Source: Sphingobacteriales bacterium 46-32 (GTDB lineage: Bacteria; Bacteroidota; Bacteroidia; Chitinophagales; Chitinophagaceae). Taken from it: DNA of 64,000 bases. Positions 16,048-25,523 of this stretch are shown here, one piece after another. The stretch covers positions 1 to 64,000 of the forward strand of contig MKTY01000007.1 of the NCBI GenBank assembly GCA_001898485.1. Reading direction: 5' to 3'. Position 1 is the stretch's first letter. Each line of letters begins with the position of its first letter. The translations under genes and the position numbers were made by a program. The notes under the pieces were generated by a model, which saw only the letters and a program-made list of their open reading frames with translations, searched no databases and was not told the origin of the DNA.

Positions 16048-16781
16048 CTACACCGGCCCGCATCGCAATGCGGACCTACAGTTTTCTTAACCTTCTGCCT
16101 TCTGCCTTCCACCCTGCCCGCATCGCAATGCGGCCTACAGTCTTCTTAACCTTCTGCCTTCTGCCATGCCCGCATCGCATAGCGGGCCTACGGTTTTCTT
16201 AACCTTCTGACTTTTGCCATCCACCAGGTCCGCATCGCAATGCGGGCCTACGGTTTTCTTAACCTTCTGCCTTTTGCCATCCTCCCTGCCCGCATCGCAA
16301 TGCGGGCCTACAGTTTTCTTAACCTTCCACCTTTTGCCATGCACCCTGCCCGCATCGCAATGCGGCCTACAGTTTTCTTAACCTTCTGCCTTTTGCCATC
16401 CTCCATGCCCGCATCGCAATGCGGGCCTACAGTTTTCTTAACCTTCTGCCTTTTGCCATGCACCAGGCCCGCATCGCAATGCGGGCCTACGGTTTTCTTA
16501 ACCTTCCACCTTTTGCATCCACCCTGCCCGCATCGCAATGCGGGCCTACAGTTTTCTTAACCTTCTGCCTTTTGCCTTCCACCAGGCCCGCATCACAATG
16601 CGGGCCTACAGTTTTGTTAACCTTCTACCTTTTGCCATCCTCCTGGCCCGCATCGCAATGCGGCCTACAGTTTTCTTAACCTTCTGCCTTTTGCCATGCA
16701 CCCTGCCCGCATCGCAATGCGGCCTACAGTTTTCTTAACCTTCTGCCTTCCACCAGGCCCGCATCGCAATGCGGGCCTACG
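16048..16781. repeat. 13-copy hairpin-bearing tandem repeat
   Basis: About 13 tandem units of 52-60 bp. Each begins with the palindrome GCCCGCATCGCAATGCGGGC (8-bp stem, CGCA loop, with small variants that sometimes lose one G), then CTACAGTTTTCTTAACC and a pyrimidine-rich spacer ending in variants of TTTTGCCATCCACC. Spacers are near-identical, so it is not a CRISPR. Several short frames can be read through it on both strands, but they are only translations of the repeat. It fills the gap between the small protein gene and the S9 peptidase gene. Confidence 0.95.
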
Positions 16782-16799
16782 ACCATTTACCTTTTACCT

Positions 16800-16868
16800 T
16801 CTACCTTTTACCATCCACCTTACTCACTACTTATAACTCAAAACTTATTACCTAAAACTTATAACTTA
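16800..16868 (+). repeat. CTTACTCACTACTTATAAC-type intergenic tract
   Basis: A run of CTTACTCACTACTTATAAC, CTTATTACC and CTTATAACTTA units directly before the peptidase gene. A closely similar tract (CTTACTCACCACTTATTAC) precedes the gene at 471 (positions 397-424), and its complement follows the gene ending at 3313. Confidence 0.55.
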
Positions 16869-16886
16869 GAGCCAAACAACGCATAC

Positions 16887-19295
16887 ATGAGAAAAGCCGT
16901 TTCGTTTTGCTCACTGCTACTTACTACAGCAGTAGCAACGGCCCAGCAACCACTGGCGCCGCTTACTGTAGAAAAAATCATGCGCGATCCGAAATGGATC
17001 GGCAGCTCCCCTTCAGGTATTCAATGGGCACAGGATGCCAAAAGCTTTTATTTCGACTGGAATCCCGATGCAGCACCCGACGATTCGGTGTATGTATGGC
17101 AGACCAACCGTACTCAACCCGTTAAAACAAGTGCCGCAGACCGCGAAAATTTCTTATCAGCCAATGCTGTTGTGTATAACCAGGAGCGCTCGGCAATGGT
17201 TTACAGTAAAAATGGGGATATATTTTACAAAGACCTAAAAAACAATACTATCCGCCGCATTACACAAACGGTAGAGACGGAAAGTGGCCCACAGTTTTCA
17301 TTTCAGCAGAAAAAGATCGCTTACCGCCGCGATCAGAACCTCTACGCCTGGGATATCAAAACCGGCGAAACCCTGCAACTCACCAACGTACGCTCAGGTA
17401 CAGCCGGACCGACTGGTCCGGGCGGAGGTCGCTCAGGTGCCGGTGGTGCCGGCGGCAGCAATTCAGAGAGTGAACAGGAGGCCTGGCTGAAAAAAGATCA
17501 GCTGCTCTATTTCGATGTATTACGCAGCCGGAAAGATAAACGAGAACAGGCTGCGGATGCCCGAAAAGCAGCACCCAAAGAACCTGAACTGCGCAGCATC
17601 CCCCTGCAGGACCGTAGCCTCATGGGTCTCAACTTAAGTCCCGATGGACGTTTTGTGACCTATTCACTTTATAAAGCCCCAACAGGTGTCAAAAACACCA
17701 TCGTACCCAATTATGTAACCGAATCGGGGTTTACTGTTGACATTCCTGCCCGCAGCAAAGTAGGTGCACCAGAAGGTAGCTACTCATTCTTCCTGTATGA
17801 TCGTGAAAAGGACACCATCTACTCAATTAAATCAGATTCGCTCGCCGGCATTCGCGATCTGCCCGATTATGTAAAAGATTATCCGGCACAGGCAGAGCAA
17901 CGTAAAAAAAAGAATGAACTGCGTAATGTGCGTTTCGGCAATACATACTGGTCACCCAACAGCAGCTATGCACTGGTCGAAATCCGGTCTACCGACAATA
18001 AAGACCGCTGGATCATTTTACTGGACCCCGCCACGTCGCGCTACCAGCTACTGAGCCGTCAGCGCGATGAAGCCTGGATCGGAGGCCCCGGCATGTTTGG
18101 CAGCATCGGCTGGATAAATGATACGCAGTGCTGGTACCAGTCAGAAGAAACCGGCTATTCGCATATATATATTCATGATATAAAAACCGGAACCCGCCGT
18201 GCACTTACTGCCGGCAAATGGGAAGTACAGCAAGCCCGTTTATCAAATGATAAAAAGTTTTTCTACATCAGCAGCAACGAAGTACATCCCGGAGAGCAGC
18301 ATTATTATAAAGTGTCTATTGCCGATGGACGCCGTCAGCAGCTGACCTCTATGACCGGTGCCAATCAGGTAAGCCTCTCCCCCGATGAGAAATACCTCGC
18401 CTACCTGTACTCTTCACCCACACATCCATGGGAGTTGTATGTACAGGAAAACAAAGCCGGCGCCAAAGCACAGCAGATAACGGATAAAGCCGAGTCGGCC
18501 GAGTTTCGCTCTTATGCCTGGCGGCAACCGGATGTAATCAGTTTCAAAGCGGCTGATGGCGCAGAGGTTTATGCCCGGGTGTATAAACCGGCCAATCCGC
18601 ATCCCAATAAGCCAGCTGTTTTATTTGTACATGGTGCAGGCTACCTGCAGAATGCCCACAAATGGTGGAGCAGTTATTTCCGCGAATTCATGTTCAACAA
18701 TATGCTGGCCGATAACGGCTATTATGTAATGGATATAGATTACCGCGGCAGTGCGGGTTATGGCCGCGACTGGCGTACCGGCATCTATCGCCATATGGGT
18801 GGCAAAGACCTGAGCGACCATGTAGACGCGGTGAAGTACCTGCAATCGACCTATGGCGTAAACCCCGCGCATATTGGTGTGTATGGTGGCTCGTACGGGG
18901 GCTTTATTACCCTGATGGCTCTGTTTACCGAACCGGATGTATTTGCTGCCGGTGCAGCCCTCCGCCCCGTTACCGACTGGGCACAATACAATCATGGATA
19001 TACCTCCAATATCCTCAACGAACCATTTACCGACAGCCTGGCTTACCGCCGCAGCAGTCCGCTCTATTTTGCCGATGGCCTGAAAGGCAATTTGCTTATC
19101 TGCCATGGCATGGTAGATGTGAATGTACATTATCAGGATGCAGTAAAACTGGCACAGCGGCTGATCGAACTGGGTAAAGACAACTGGGAGCTGGCCTCCT
19201 ACCCAATGGAAGATCATGGTTTTGTGGAGCCCAGCAGCTGGACGGATGAATACAAACGGATTTTCAAACTTTTTGAACGTGTATTAAAGAAGTAA
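16887..19295 (+). CDS. Secreted S9 prolyl oligopeptidase / DPP-IV-like peptidase
   Basis: 802-aa serine peptidase of family S9, probably periplasmic, cleaving oligopeptides often after proline. A Sec signal peptide ends near TTAVATAQQ (residue 20). The N-terminal beta-propeller runs to about residue 530 and includes a glycine-rich low-complexity insert around 172-203. The C-terminal alpha/beta hydrolase domain has the nucleophile motif GVYGGSYGGF (Ser near 670), an aspartate in the HGMVDVNVHYQD segment and the histidine in MEDHGF near 775. It precedes a thioredoxin-domain protein by 55 bases, so the two may be co-transcribed. Substrate not known. Confidence 0.9.
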   Translation: MRKAVSFCSLLLTTAVATAQQPLAPLTVEKIMRDPKWIGSSPSGIQWAQDAKSFYFDWNPDAAPDDSVYVWQTNRTQPVKTSAADRENFLSANAVVYNQERSAMVYSKNGDIFYKDLKNNTIRRITQTVETESGPQFSFQQKKIAYRRDQNLYAWDIKTGETLQLTNVRSGTAGPTGPGGGRSGAGGAGGSNSESEQEAWLKKDQLLYFDVLRSRKDKREQAADARKAAPKEPELRSIPLQDRSLMGLNLSPDGRFVTYSLYKAPTGVKNTIVPNYVTESGFTVDIPARSKVGAPEGSYSFFLYDREKDTIYSIKSDSLAGIRDLPDYVKDYPAQAEQRKKKNELRNVRFGNTYWSPNSSYALVEIRSTDNKDRWIILLDPATSRYQLLSRQRDEAWIGGPGMFGSIGWINDTQCWYQSEETGYSHIYIHDIKTGTRRALTAGKWEVQQARLSNDKKFFYISSNEVHPGEQHYYKVSIADGRRQQLTSMTGANQVSLSPDEKYLAYLYSSPTHPWELYVQENKAGAKAQQITDKAESAEFRSYAWRQPDVISFKAADGAEVYARVYKPANPHPNKPAVLFVHGAGYLQNAHKWWSSYFREFMFNNMLADNGYYVMDIDYRGSAGYGRDWRTGIYRHMGGKDLSDHVDAVKYLQSTYGVNPAHIGVYGGSYGGFITLMALFTEPDVFAAGAALRPVTDWAQYNHGYTSNILNEPFTDSLAYRRSSPLYFADGLKGNLLICHGMVDVNVHYQDAVKLAQRLIELGKDNWELASYPMEDHGFVEPSSWTDEYKRIFKLFERVLKK

Positions 19296-19350
19296 CACTT
19301 AACTTCACGGACCCCCTTATTCCTAATTTCATCACCTAAACCAAATAGCA

Positions 19351-21282
19351 ATGAATCACAAAAAATGGATGTTGCTGCTGGCAGCAAGCTGGTCGCTAAC
19401 AGCCTGGGGCCAGGACAATCTGGAAATCAGCCCCGAAAAACCAAAACCCGGTGATGTAATCACCATCACCTACACACCCGGCGGCGATCTGGCCGGCTCC
19501 ATCCTGCCTGTAGAAGGCGTCGTTTACCAGGTAACTAAAAAAGGTAACAAAGCAGATGATGTTGTATTACAACGCAAGAATGGGAAATGGGTAGGATCGG
19601 TCACTACCGATACAGCCGCCAATTTCCTGTACTTCGGCTTTTCGATCGAGAAAAAATATGATAACAATGGCGGCAATGGTTATACTACTGCCCTCTACGA
19701 AAACGGCAAACCCCGCAAAGGCGCTTACATTTCCGAATCAAACTTTTATCAGTACGCAGGCAGTTCTGTAGGCGTGGAAGCTGATTATGTAAAAGCCAAA
19801 TCATCAATCGAAAAAGAGTTTGAACTGAATCCAGACAGCAAAAAGGAATATGCATACCCTTATGCACGGGTGCAGGTTCAGCTTAAGAAAGAAGATGCGA
19901 TGAAGATCTATCAGAAAGAGATCGAAAGCATCCTTAAAGAAGGACTTAAAACAGAAAGCGATTATTCTAACCTGGAAACTTTTTACCAGGTAGCCCGCCT
20001 GCCCGAACAGGCCAAGCTGATCAACAGCATGCGCAAGGAAAAATTCCCCGATGGCTCCTGGAAGGTGCAGGATCTCGTAAGCCGTTACCTTTCTGAAAAA
20101 GATATGACCAAAAAGAAAGAACTGCTCAACGAGTTTGTTAAGAACGTAGAAAGCGGTGATGAAAAATGGCAGGTTTACAAGGCCAACCTCAATTCTTACC
20201 GCGGAGTAATTCCCCGCTCCTACATCTCTCAGAAAAAATGGGACGAATTCAAAACAGCCGTAGCGGAATCAGGTATTACCAATAAAACCGACCTGGCTTC
20301 CATGTATAACAGCGCTGCCTGGGAAATGCAGAAAAACGGCGAAAACCTGCCCCTGGCCGAAGAGTTTACAGAAATGGCCACCAGTTATGCCAAAGAAAAC
20401 TGGAAAAACCCACAGGACCCCAAACCTGATTATATGACAGGTAAGCAATGGGCAAAAAATAACGAGATGATGTATGCCATGTATGCAGATACCTATGGCA
20501 TGGTTATGTATCGCAACGGCAAATACAAAAAAGGGTTAGCAGTAGCGAAAGAAGCAGCACTGGGTATTAATAAAGGCGAAGATGCCGATCAAAACAACAC
20601 CTATGCGCTGCTGGCCGAAAAGGCATTGCCCCAAAAGCAATATGTAAAAGAGCTGGAGCAGTTTGTTAAAAACGGAAAATCCACTTCTGAAGTAAAAGAA
20701 ATCCTGCAACGCGCCTATACCAAAAGCAAAAAATCGGAAGCCGGCTTCGAAGATTACTATGTAGCTCTTCAGAAAGAAGGGCATGAAAAAATGCTGGCTG
20801 AGCTGCGCAAGTCAATGCTTGATGAAGTCGCTCCTTCGTTTGCGCTCTACAACCTCGATGGCAAAAAGACAGATATTGCTGACCTGAAAGGTAAAGTGGT
20901 GGTAGTAGACTTCTGGGCTACCTGGTGCGGCCCCTGTATTGCCTCTTTCCCCGGCATGCAAAAAGCTGTTGCCAAATACAAAGACAATCCCAATGTGAAA
21001 TTCATCTTTGTTGACACCTGGGAGCGCGTAGACGATAAGAAAAAGAATGCCGCAGACTTTGTGGCTCAAAAGAAATACGATTTCGACGTATGGCTCGATG
21101 ATGAAGACAAGGTGGTATCATCCTTTAAAGTAGATGGTATCCCCACCAAGTTTGTACTGGACCCTGCCGGAAAGATCCGTTTCAAAACCGTTGGTTTCGA
21201 TGGCAGTGATGACAAGCTGGTACAGGAGCTTTCGGCGATGATCGAAATGGCCGGCAATGCCTCCGAAAAGAAAGGATTCTAA
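19351..21282 (+). CDS. TlpA-family thioredoxin-domain protein, long form
   Basis: 643-aa exported protein with a signal peptide cut near SLTAWGQ (residue 21). The first 490 residues are a lysine-rich, largely helical region resembling repeat folds; a TlpA/AhpC-type thioredoxin domain starts near 495, with the active site WCGPC (Cys526 and Cys529) and a cis-proline in GIPTKFVL. It should reduce or isomerise disulfides in the periplasm. Bacteroidota have many such fusions, often near secreted enzymes, and here it follows a secreted peptidase. A strong terminator lies at 21302. Confidence 0.87.
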   Translation: MNHKKWMLLLAASWSLTAWGQDNLEISPEKPKPGDVITITYTPGGDLAGSILPVEGVVYQVTKKGNKADDVVLQRKNGKWVGSVTTDTAANFLYFGFSIEKKYDNNGGNGYTTALYENGKPRKGAYISESNFYQYAGSSVGVEADYVKAKSSIEKEFELNPDSKKEYAYPYARVQVQLKKEDAMKIYQKEIESILKEGLKTESDYSNLETFYQVARLPEQAKLINSMRKEKFPDGSWKVQDLVSRYLSEKDMTKKKELLNEFVKNVESGDEKWQVYKANLNSYRGVIPRSYISQKKWDEFKTAVAESGITNKTDLASMYNSAAWEMQKNGENLPLAEEFTEMATSYAKENWKNPQDPKPDYMTGKQWAKNNEMMYAMYADTYGMVMYRNGKYKKGLAVAKEAALGINKGEDADQNNTYALLAEKALPQKQYVKELEQFVKNGKSTSEVKEILQRAYTKSKKSEAGFEDYYVALQKEGHEKMLAELRKSMLDEVAPSFALYNLDGKKTDIADLKGKVVVVDFWATWCGPCIASFPGMQKAVAKYKDNPNVKFIFVDTWERVDDKKKNAADFVAQKKYDFDVWLDDEDKVVSSFKVDGIPTKFVLDPAGKIRFKTVGFDGSDDKLVQELSAMIEMAGNASEKKGF

Positions 21283-21301
21283 GACCATTCTTTCGTATAA
21301 T

Positions 21302-21345
21302 AAAAGCCTGCCTGGCAGCCATCCGGCCCAGGCAGGCTTTTTTCA
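21302..21345 (+). terminator. Strong Rho-independent terminator
   Basis: 14-bp perfect stem (AAAAGCCTGCCTGG at 21302-21315, complement at 21328-21341), a 12-base loop and a T-run. It separates the TlpA-like gene from accD. Confidence 0.88.
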
Positions 21346-21427
21346 TGCCCCTGCCCCGGAACGGGGTCCAGACACAAGGGGCTAAACAGCTAACAATCAG
21401 CATTTCAGATGAATACCCGGATGCAGA

Positions 21428-21456
21428 TTGTAAACTGTCAACAATCCCTATATTTG
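21428..21456 (+). promoter_or_regulatory. accD promoter
   Basis: TTG at 21428-21430, an 18-base spacer and TATATTTG (perfect TAnnTTTG) at 21449-21456, 18 bases before the ATG at 21475. It is the best promoter match in the window. Confidence 0.7.
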
Positions 21457-21474
21457 TACCCTAACAAATCATGT

Positions 21475-22389
21475 ATGGCAAAACAAGTCGAGGATTTTGA
21501 CGCAAACCTGGCTGGCGAAGAAGGGAAAACCGAGGAGACGAAAACCAGCTGGTTTAAGCGGATCAAGACCGGCATTAACACAAAGACTTCCGAAAAAAAA
21601 GAAACTCCCGAAGGGCTCTGGACCAAATGCCCCGAATGCAATTATATCTGTACCATGAATGAGCTGCGCGAGCATCTTTTTGTATGCCCCAAATGCAGCT
21701 ATCACCACCGCATCAACAGCGAAGAATACTATGCCATCATTTTCGACGAAGGACAGTATACGGAGCTTTTTGACAATATCCGCAGCAAGGATTTCCTGGG
21801 ATTTACCGATCTCAAGCCTTATAAAAAACGGCTGGAAGACATCTGGAGTAAAACCAACCTCAAAGACTCTATGCGTGTGGCAACAGGTAATGTGAATGGT
21901 CAGCCGATTGTAATTGCCTGTATGGACTTTGAATTTATTGGTGGCTCACTGGGCAGTGTTATGGGCGAAAAATTTGCCCGCGCCGTAGATTACTGTATTG
22001 AACACAGGATGCCCTATATGGTCATCAGCAAAAGTGGTGGCGCCCGGATGATGGAAAGCGCCTTCTCGCTCATGCAGCTGGCCAAAACAAGTGGTAAACT
22101 GTCGCAGCTCAGCGATGCCCGCCTCCCCTACATTTCCTTCCTTACCGATCCGACCTTTGGCGGCATCTCGGCCTCCTTTGGCATGCTGGGCGACCTCAAC
22201 ATCGCCGAACCTGGCGCCCTCATCGGCTTTGCCGGTCCACGTGTAATTAAGGAAACAATTAAAAAAGATCTGCCCGAAGGATTCCAGCGCAGCGAATTTC
22301 TGCTTGAGCATGGCTTCCTCGACTTTATTGTACCCCGTACCGAACTCCGGGAAAAACTGTCGCAGGTTCTCCGTCTTTTCGCCAATTAA
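21475..22389 (+). CDS. accD: Acetyl-CoA carboxylase carboxyltransferase beta subunit
   Basis: 304-aa beta subunit of the carboxyltransferase that moves the carboxyl group from carboxybiotin to acetyl-CoA, giving malonyl-CoA for fatty-acid synthesis. A four-cysteine zinc ribbon is present (CPECNYIC and CPKC near residues 52-77), followed by the crotonase-type core with SKSGGARMMES and DPTFGGISASF. The frame can be read from a TTG at 21409, but ATG at 21475 follows the promoter correctly and matches the usual N-terminus with TSWFKRIKTGI. The alpha subunit gene is not in the window. Confidence 0.95.
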   Translation: MAKQVEDFDANLAGEEGKTEETKTSWFKRIKTGINTKTSEKKETPEGLWTKCPECNYICTMNELREHLFVCPKCSYHHRINSEEYYAIIFDEGQYTELFDNIRSKDFLGFTDLKPYKKRLEDIWSKTNLKDSMRVATGNVNGQPIVIACMDFEFIGGSLGSVMGEKFARAVDYCIEHRMPYMVISKSGGARMMESAFSLMQLAKTSGKLSQLSDARLPYISFLTDPTFGGISASFGMLGDLNIAEPGALIGFAGPRVIKETIKKDLPEGFQRSEFLLEHGFLDFIVPRTELREKLSQVLRLFAN

Positions 22390-22404
22390 CGCAATAACTA
22401 TATC

Positions 22405-22451
22405 AATGGCGTATAGATACATGGCCCGCAGCTGTGCATCTATACGCCATT
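22405..22451 (+). terminator. Terminator between accD and smpB
   Basis: 14-bp perfect stem (AATGGCGTATAGAT at 22405-22418, complement at 22438-22451) with a 19-base loop. The T-run is weak, so it may act instead as an mRNA-protecting structure. Confidence 0.65.
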
Positions 22452-22509
22452 AAATCGTACCTTGCACCCTGTTTTCCTGTTTTTTACAAAGGAACTTTCA
22501 GCCAATTTC

Positions 22510-22947
22510 ATGTCGGATATCAGAAACAGAGCAGCTTATCATGAATACTTCATAGACGCAAAATATGAAGCAGGTATGGTATTGCTGGGTACGGAAGTAA
22601 AATCGATTCGCGGTGGCAAGGTAAGTTTCAACGACAGCTACTGCCTGATCCATAAAGGTGAAGTATGGGTCAAATCCCTGCATATTGCCGAATACTCACA
22701 TGGCAATATCAACAATCACGATCCGGTACGCGACCGCAAACTCCTTCTGCAAAAAAGAGAGATCAGCCGCATCGAAGCCAAACTGAAAGAAAAGGGTTAT
22801 ACATTGATTCCGTTGCGTATCTTTTTTACCGATAAAAACCTGGTTAAAATAGAAATCGGTTTGGCCAAGGGTAAAAAACTGCATGACAAACGAGATACAC
22901 TTCGCCAGAAAGATGCCGAACGGGAAATGAAACGCTATCTTAAATAA
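22510..22947 (+). CDS. smpB: SsrA-binding protein
   Basis: 145-aa RNA-binding protein that partners with tmRNA to rescue stalled ribosomes. Hallmarks seen are NRAAYHEYFIDAKYEAGMVLLGTEVKSIRGGKV, DSYC, and the basic C-terminal tail GLAKGKKLHDKRDTLRQKDAEREM that enters the ribosomal decoding centre. ATG at 22510 matches the family N-terminus; the upstream in-frame extension to 22462 is not needed. The tmRNA gene itself was not found in the window. Confidence 0.95.
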   Translation: MSDIRNRAAYHEYFIDAKYEAGMVLLGTEVKSIRGGKVSFNDSYCLIHKGEVWVKSLHIAEYSHGNINNHDPVRDRKLLLQKREISRIEAKLKEKGYTLIPLRIFFTDKNLVKIEIGLAKGKKLHDKRDTLRQKDAEREMKRYLK

Positions 22948-22992
22948 GGGCATTGCCCGCCAAAACAAGCATGGTTTTTGACAGCTAAGCGC

Positions 22993-23916
22993 ATGATAAA
23001 AAACTTACTGGTGGCCGGCTTCCTGATCCTGGCCTTCAATGCATCCGCCCAATCGGTCTTTGGCTACTGGTATGGTTTTGCCAACGTCAAAAGCAATAAT
23101 GCCGCCAACAACTACCTCGTTGAAATGATCCTGCAGCCTGAAAAGAATCATGTAAAGGGCGTACTTAACTATTATTTCAAAAACACCTTCCGCAGCCTGC
23201 AGGTAAAAGGCAACTACGATGCCAATACCCGCCAGCTCAGCCTCTACGATATCCCCGTAACCTACCACGCCTCCGTCACCAATATGGAGATCGACTGCAT
23301 CATGAATCTGCAGGCCAGCCTGCGGGTAGCCCGCGCCGGCTCCAACCTGGTAGGACGTTTTGTAAGCCTTCCCGATTACAAATACACCTGTGTTGATATC
23401 AATTTCAATCTCACACTCGATAAAGACAGCAAACAAGACTCTGTACTGAAAGCTATCCGGGAGTATAAAGAAACCTACCAGGTATGGCAACCCAGTATTG
23501 CCGATACACAGACTGCAGTTACCGTCATTCAACGTAAAGTGGTGAATTATGTAGTGGAAAATCAGTTTAAAGAAAGAGAAACCGTGCTGGCCCAGGAAAT
23601 CGAAGTCAACAGCGACTCGCTGCAGGTAGATTTTTATGATAATGGTGAAGTAGACGGCGACTCAATCTCAGTCTTCTTCAACAACCAGCTGCTGGCTTTT
23701 TCTCAAAAACTCAGTACCCGCTCCATTCATTTCAACCTGGTTCTGGACAGTGCCCGGGCATACAATGAGCTAACCATGTTTGCCGACAACCTGGGCTCCA
23801 TTCCGCCCAATACAGCTCTTATGATTGTAACAGACGGCAACAAACAATACCAGATCAGGCTCAGCAGTAACCTACAAAAAAACGCCAGCGTTCGGATCAG
23901 GCGAAAGAAGAACTAA
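22993..23916 (+). CDS. Secreted protein of unknown function
   Basis: 307-aa exported protein with a signal peptide (MIKNLLVAGFLILAFNASAQ). The N-terminal half looks like a beta-barrel lipocalin-style fold (FGYWYGFANV, LQVKGNYDANTRQLSLYD). The C-terminal 100 residues (LQVDFYDNGEVDGDSISVFFNNQLL to IRLSSNLQKNASVRIRR) form a beta-sandwich found at the end of many Bacteroidota secreted proteins. No catalytic motif is recognised. ATG at 22993 is preferred to the TTG at 22978. The start is 45 bases after smpB, so co-transcription is possible. Confidence 0.7.
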   Translation: MIKNLLVAGFLILAFNASAQSVFGYWYGFANVKSNNAANNYLVEMILQPEKNHVKGVLNYYFKNTFRSLQVKGNYDANTRQLSLYDIPVTYHASVTNMEIDCIMNLQASLRVARAGSNLVGRFVSLPDYKYTCVDINFNLTLDKDSKQDSVLKAIREYKETYQVWQPSIADTQTAVTVIQRKVVNYVVENQFKERETVLAQEIEVNSDSLQVDFYDNGEVDGDSISVFFNNQLLAFSQKLSTRSIHFNLVLDSARAYNELTMFADNLGSIPPNTALMIVTDGNKQYQIRLSSNLQKNASVRIRRKKN

Positions 23917-24028
23917 TTACAGCGGAAAAAGAAAACCGGCCTCTCACCACAGCGGATAAATAAAAAGAATACGCTATGGAAAAACAGCTTATCTGCATCA
24001 CAGCAATTTACCAGTAAAGCCTTTCTGC

Positions 24029-25474
24029 ATGCGCCGGAGTATTCTCATCCCCCTGCTGTCAGTAATCATCTCAATAGCCTGCTCGCAGACCGATAAGCAC
24101 AGCAACGATACCATCCTCCCTTCATCCGTCAAAGACTCCATCGTTTTTATTATTGACGACAGCAGCGACACTCCACCCAGCAATAGTTATAATATCAACC
24201 TGTATTACCACGACACCCTGGGGTATGGACATCCTTTTACCATTTTTAACAGGCAGACCGCTATTTTTTTAAATGCTCCCAGTTTTTTTATCAGGGCCGA
24301 TGACTGGCAGACTCCTTTTTTGGTATACCCCGGGGAGCATATCCATATCCGCTATTCAAAAACCGGCGATATATACATGTATGTAAAAGGAAATGCGCAA
24401 CGGTCGGCTGAACTGAACTTTTTCCAAAAACTGATCAGAGAAACCAATAACCTGTCGTATGCCTTCAAATCAATGCCCTACCTGTCAGCAGTATCAACAA
24501 AAGACAGCCTGGCAGGTGCTGAAAAAAAGATTAACGCCATTCTTCTGCAACGAATGAATATGCTACAGCAGGAAAGCAATGATTTGAGCAATCGTTTTTC
24601 GCAGATTGCAACCAATGCCATCCGCAGTGCTGCTTTATATGACAACCTGGTTTTATACTGGAACAACCGCTCACTGCTGGGCAGTAAGGAATTGCAGGAA
24701 AAGATAACCGGTCAGCTAACCAATATCAATGCCCTACGGTTTCAGCCATTTATTTTCAATACAAAACTGCTTGGCGCCTATTCCAGTGCATTATTAACCG
24801 GAAGCCCGCATTACCTGATAAATGACAGTAGCAGTGTGTTAAAGATGTACCGGGCCATACAGATGCATATGACAGGCCCGGGAAAAGATTTTCTCCTCAC
24901 CCGGCTCTTGCTGGACGCTTATAACAAAGCCATTCCCATTGCACCTAAAACACTTCAGGAGTACTACACTGTTTGTGAAAATGAGGTATACCGGAACCTA
25001 ATTAGCGCCCGGCTCACCGAAGCCGATGCCATATCTGCCGATAAGAAAAACGGCAACAATCTGAGAGCTGGTGACGGTAAAACCATCGAAGACCTGTATG
25101 ATGTTATGGCCAGGCACAAAGGCCGGTTAATATTGATCGATTTCTGGGCCAGCTGGTGTATTCCCTGCAGAGCAGAAATGCCTTATGCCGCCGTGCTGAA
25201 AGAAAAATACCGCGAAAAACCCGTTTCATTCCTCTATATCTCTATTGACGAAGACACCGAAAACTGGTTAAAGGCAGCGGCGCATGAAAAACTCGACAAA
25301 AACAACAGCTATCTGCTCCTCCATCGCGACAATGCTCCTTTTGCTAAGCAATACGGCATAAGTTCAATACCCCGGTACATGTTATTTGACAAAGAAGGGA
25401 AAGTGTTGATGGCCGATGCGCCACGCCCGAGTGATACCGCACTCATCAACGCGATCGATCGTTTCTTAAAATAA
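24029..25474 (+). CDS. TlpA-type thioredoxin-domain lipoprotein
   Basis: 481-aa predicted lipoprotein with a type II signal (IPLLSVIISIACSQ, lipidated Cys18). The N-terminal part contains a small beta domain and a helical middle (residues about 120-340), and the C-terminal TlpA/thioredoxin domain has the active site WCIPC (Cys377 and Cys380) and the cis-proline loop SSIPRYMLF. It is expected to sit in the periplasm, anchored to a membrane, as a thiol-disulfide oxidoreductase. It is the second such protein within 5 kb. A bidirectional terminator follows the stop. Confidence 0.85.
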   Translation: MRRSILIPLLSVIISIACSQTDKHSNDTILPSSVKDSIVFIIDDSSDTPPSNSYNINLYYHDTLGYGHPFTIFNRQTAIFLNAPSFFIRADDWQTPFLVYPGEHIHIRYSKTGDIYMYVKGNAQRSAELNFFQKLIRETNNLSYAFKSMPYLSAVSTKDSLAGAEKKINAILLQRMNMLQQESNDLSNRFSQIATNAIRSAALYDNLVLYWNNRSLLGSKELQEKITGQLTNINALRFQPFIFNTKLLGAYSSALLTGSPHYLINDSSSVLKMYRAIQMHMTGPGKDFLLTRLLLDAYNKAIPIAPKTLQEYYTVCENEVYRNLISARLTEADAISADKKNGNNLRAGDGKTIEDLYDVMARHKGRLILIDFWASWCIPCRAEMPYAAVLKEKYREKPVSFLYISIDEDTENWLKAAAHEKLDKNNSYLLLHRDNAPFAKQYGISSIPRYMLFDKEGKVLMADAPRPSDTALINAIDRFLK

Positions 25475-25478
25475 AAAA

Positions 25479-25500
25479 ACTGGCGGAGTATTCCGCCAGT
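25479..25500. terminator. Bidirectional terminator
   Basis: 9-bp perfect stem (ACTGGCGGA at 25479-25487, complement at 25492-25500) with a GTAT loop and an A-run before it. It serves the converging lipoprotein gene and the topoisomerase gene on the minus strand. Confidence 0.8.
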
Positions 25501-25523
25501 TGATATCGCAGTTTTTATTTCAA

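Noticed and set aside
16135-16738. Several 66-106 codon reading frames with PASQCGPTVFLTF or KVKKTVGPHCDAG repeats
   Set aside because: They are translations of the DNA tandem repeat in several frames on both strands and have no independent coding signs.
16048-16781. CRISPR array
   Set aside because: Units are regular and palindromic, but the spacers are near-identical to each other and no cas gene is nearby. It is a plain tandem repeat.
22390-22509. tmRNA gene next to smpB
   Set aside because: The gap is too short and holds only a hairpin; no tRNA-like ends are seen.
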